In this document: in pieces, positions 62,837-64,000 of the stretch
How positions within the stretch are numbered: the first letter of the stretch is position 1
Layout of the letters: the number at the start of each line of letters is the position of its first letter
Source: Candidatus Mycobacterium methanotrophicum
GTDB taxonomy: Bacteria > Actinomycetota > Actinomycetes > Mycobacteriales > Mycobacteriaceae
NCBI RefSeq assembly: GCF_023515995.1
Contig: NZ_CP097320.1
Coordinates: forward strand, 806,001-870,000
DNA: 64,000 bases
Reading direction: 5' to 3'
Made by a program: the position numbers and the translations under genes
The notes under the pieces: generated by a model
What the model saw: only the letters and a program-made list of their open reading frames with translations
Database searches by the model: none
What the model was told of the DNA's origin: nothing

Positions 62837-63153
62837 GTCCCAGCGTCGTCTTCACGCCCGAGGCCGAAGATCAGCTCGCCGAGCTGTACCGCTATATCGC
62901 CGCCGCGGGGTCGGCCGAAGTCGCGGCGCGCTACACGGAGGCGATCGTCGCTTACTGCGAGGAGCTGGCCGCATTCCCGCATCGCGGCAGCGCGCGCGAC
63001 GACATCAAGTCTGGACTGCGCACAATCGGCTTCAGGCGACGGGTCGTTATTGCATTCGCTGTGTTGGACCAGACCGTTGCGATCATCGGCGTCTTCTACG
63101 GCGGGCGCGACTACGAGGCGATTCTGAGTGATCCAGAGGGTGCTTCGGAGTAG
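62833..63153 (+). CDS. parE: ParE/RelE-family toxin
   Basis: 106 residues, GTG start overlapping the parD stop (GTGA). Plasmid-stabilisation fold: VVFTPEAEDQLAELYRYIAA, SAEVAARYTEAIVAYCEELA, GLRTIGFRRRVVIAFAVLDQ, VAIIGVFYGGRDYEAIL. ParE toxins poison DNA gyrase; RelE relatives cut mRNA. The only clearly complete TA pair on the island, so it may keep it in the chromosome. Confidence 0.85.
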   Translation: MSPSVVFTPEAEDQLAELYRYIAAAGSAEVAARYTEAIVAYCEELAAFPHRGSARDDIKSGLRTIGFRRRVVIAFAVLDQTVAIIGVFYGGRDYEAILSDPEGASE

Positions 63154-63297
63154 CCGACCCGGCCACGTATCAATGAGGGTCCAGCACTGTTACGTCGCGT
63201 AACACGCCAGGGCATATCCGCAGCGCACGGAGGGCCGGCCTAACGACGCAGGAAGACAGAACCCGCAGTTCAGAGCCTGTTTCCCCAGGTTCGGCGC

Positions 63298-63325
63298 GGG
63301 GTTCGAGTCCCCTTAGCTCCACCAG
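63298..63325. repeat. att-like direct repeat, right
   Basis: 28-base copy of the tRNA-Ala 3' end (GGGGTTCGAGTCCCCTTAGC...CCAG), preceded by unrelated sequence, so it is not a tRNA gene. Marks the far end of the island. Confidence 0.88.
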
Positions 63326-63557
63326 TGCAAACGGCACTTCGACGCATCCTCGAAAGCGCCGCGTTTGACGACAACTCTAGGCGCGCCCCGCTTGCTGAAG
63401 CCCGCTCGACGAACGCTTCTTCGACCTCGGCGCACTTACGACCACGCATTTCGACCGGTGAGGGTGTAGCGTCGGGGTGTTGGTACTTCCAGCCGATCCG
63501 GAATGGCTCAGCTTCTGACGCTGATCTGCCCGAGCATCCGCTCACGCCGGACACATC

Positions 63558-64000
63558 GACGTTTTCTCAGTAATTTCCGCGTTGGAGAGTCGATAGTACG
63601 ATCGCGGCGGCAACAACTGCGCCAATCCTGGTTGGACACAGGCGGATTCGACGGAGGCAGCGCCAACGCTGTTTGAGTTCGGCGTTGGCGCGTTCACCGA
63701 TGGCACGCGCCGCGGTGAGCAGCATGTTGTAGCTCTGATTCTCCACGGCCAGGCCGCGGCCCTTGACCGGAGTGTGCACCCCGATCCCCGCTCCTTCGTA
63801 GCCCTTGTCGGCCAGCGTCGGCACCCCGTCGGCCGCGGACTTGTACAGCGCGCCCAGGCAGTGCGCGCGGGCGGCGGTGATGTCGTGCACGCTGCCCGGC
63901 TCGACCTCGCTCGACCACACCGGGAACCCGCCCGGGTCGGCCAGTATCTGCACATTGCCGCCCTGGGTTTTGTGCTTGCCCGAATACCACCGGTGATGGC
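63558..64000. mobile_element. IS5-type element, copy 2 (inverted, runs off window)
   Basis: Starts with the same terminal GACGTTTTCTCA and continues as the reverse complement of 33158 downward for at least 443 bases. The flank (ATC at 63555-63557) differs from copy 1 (AGT), showing an independent insertion. Confidence 0.88.
63567..64000 (-). CDS. IS5-type transposase copy 2, C-terminal part
   Basis: Reads from the window end down to 63567 with the same protein ending as copy 1 (YSGKHKTQGGNVQILADPGG through GERANAELKQRWRCLRRIRL to LQRGNY). N-terminus lies beyond the window. Protein identity over the visible part looks complete, indicating recent duplication. Confidence 0.88.
   Translation of the reverse strand, partial: HHRWYSGKHKTQGGNVQILADPGGFPVWSSEVEPGSVHDITAARAHCLGALYKSAADGVPTLADKGYEGAGIGVHTPVKGRGLAVENQSYNMLLTAARAIGERANAELKQRWRCLRRIRLCPTRIGAVVAAAIVLSTLQRGNY

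Larger units (their letters stand above)
57116..63325. mobile_element. Genomic island integrated at tRNA-Ala
   Basis: A 6.2-kb segment lies between two 28-base copies of the tRNA-Ala 3' end. It opens with an integrase remnant reading away from nothing else than the tRNA side, and contains a collapsed transposon, a nuclease gene, small hypothetical genes and two TA modules. This is the normal architecture of an integrative island or degraded prophage/ICE. Confidence 0.8.

Noticed and set aside
63298..63325. Possible second tRNA-Ala
   Set aside because: Only the T-arm and acceptor 3' strand are present; no D-arm, anticodon arm or matching 5' acceptor strand upstream.

Overview
The window is high-GC actinobacterial DNA and almost certainly comes from a slow-growing Mycobacterium. 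The evidence is a PE/PPE pair, an MmpL-type transporter end, a mycolic-acid methyltransferase gene, a tmRNA whose tag ends QRDYALAA, and two blocks of conserved mycobacterial gene order. One block is fadB4, fadE23, fadE24, hisN. The other is fprA, prfB, an mscS-like gene, a proline-rich protein, ftsE, ftsX, smpB, ssrA. In M. tuberculosis these blocks lie about 30 genes apart (Rv3137-Rv3141 and Rv3100c-Rv3106); here they abut, separated by a TnpB element. I cannot name the species. Many insertion sequences and many single-base frameshifts point to a genome in active decay, unless some shifts are sequencing errors.

Layout. 1-1.9 kb: MMPL transporter end and a drug/metabolite exporter. 2-6.3 kb: an acyl-CoA operon (CaiB transferase, HMG-CoA-lyase-like enzyme, TetR), with its acyl-CoA dehydrogenase and kinase genes ruined. 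6.4-7.9 kb: broken IS66. 7.9-13.7 kb: fadB4, a Doc-type toxin-antitoxin (TA) remnant, fadE23, fadE24, hisN. 13.7-15 kb: TnpB with its omega-RNA end. 15-23.7 kb: housekeeping block of ferredoxin reductase, RF2, mechanosensitive channel, FtsEX, and SmpB with tmRNA (trans-translation). 23.7-34.7 kb: insertion-sequence graveyard (IS3, an IS1380 fragment, three ISL3 elements, and an IS5-type element nested in IS1380), with a decayed mycolic methyltransferase and an ANTAR fragment between them. 35.1-38.3 kb: PE, a PPE protein that runs (after one frameshift) into a toxin-like C-terminus, and an overlapping small gene that may be immunity. 38.7-40.7 kb: two TA modules and two copies of a ~130-bp repeat. 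40.8-44 kb: hydrolase and broken IS21. 44.3-51.6 kb: dead cytochrome P450, Rieske oxygenase and amidohydrolase genes, interspersed with an intact Tat-exported amidase, a PrsW-like protease and small membrane proteins. 52-57 kb: VapBC remnant, third repeat copy, fluoride-channel remnant, pgm, MFS remnant, D-amino-acid dehydrogenase-like gene and tRNA-Ala. 57.1-63.3 kb: an island bounded by a 28-bp duplication of the tRNA-Ala 3' end, holding an integrase remnant, a collapsed ATPase transposon, a PD-(D/E)XK nuclease, HigBA and ParDE. 63.56-64 kb: an inverted second copy of the IS5-type element.

Most interesting: the PE/PPE-toxin-immunity-like operon; the ~130-bp repeat found downstream of three unrelated TA modules; the TnpB/omega-RNA scar at a chromosomal junction; and the tRNA-Ala island with its unassigned nuclease. 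All functional calls rest on motif reading and remembered family features; no database search was run.
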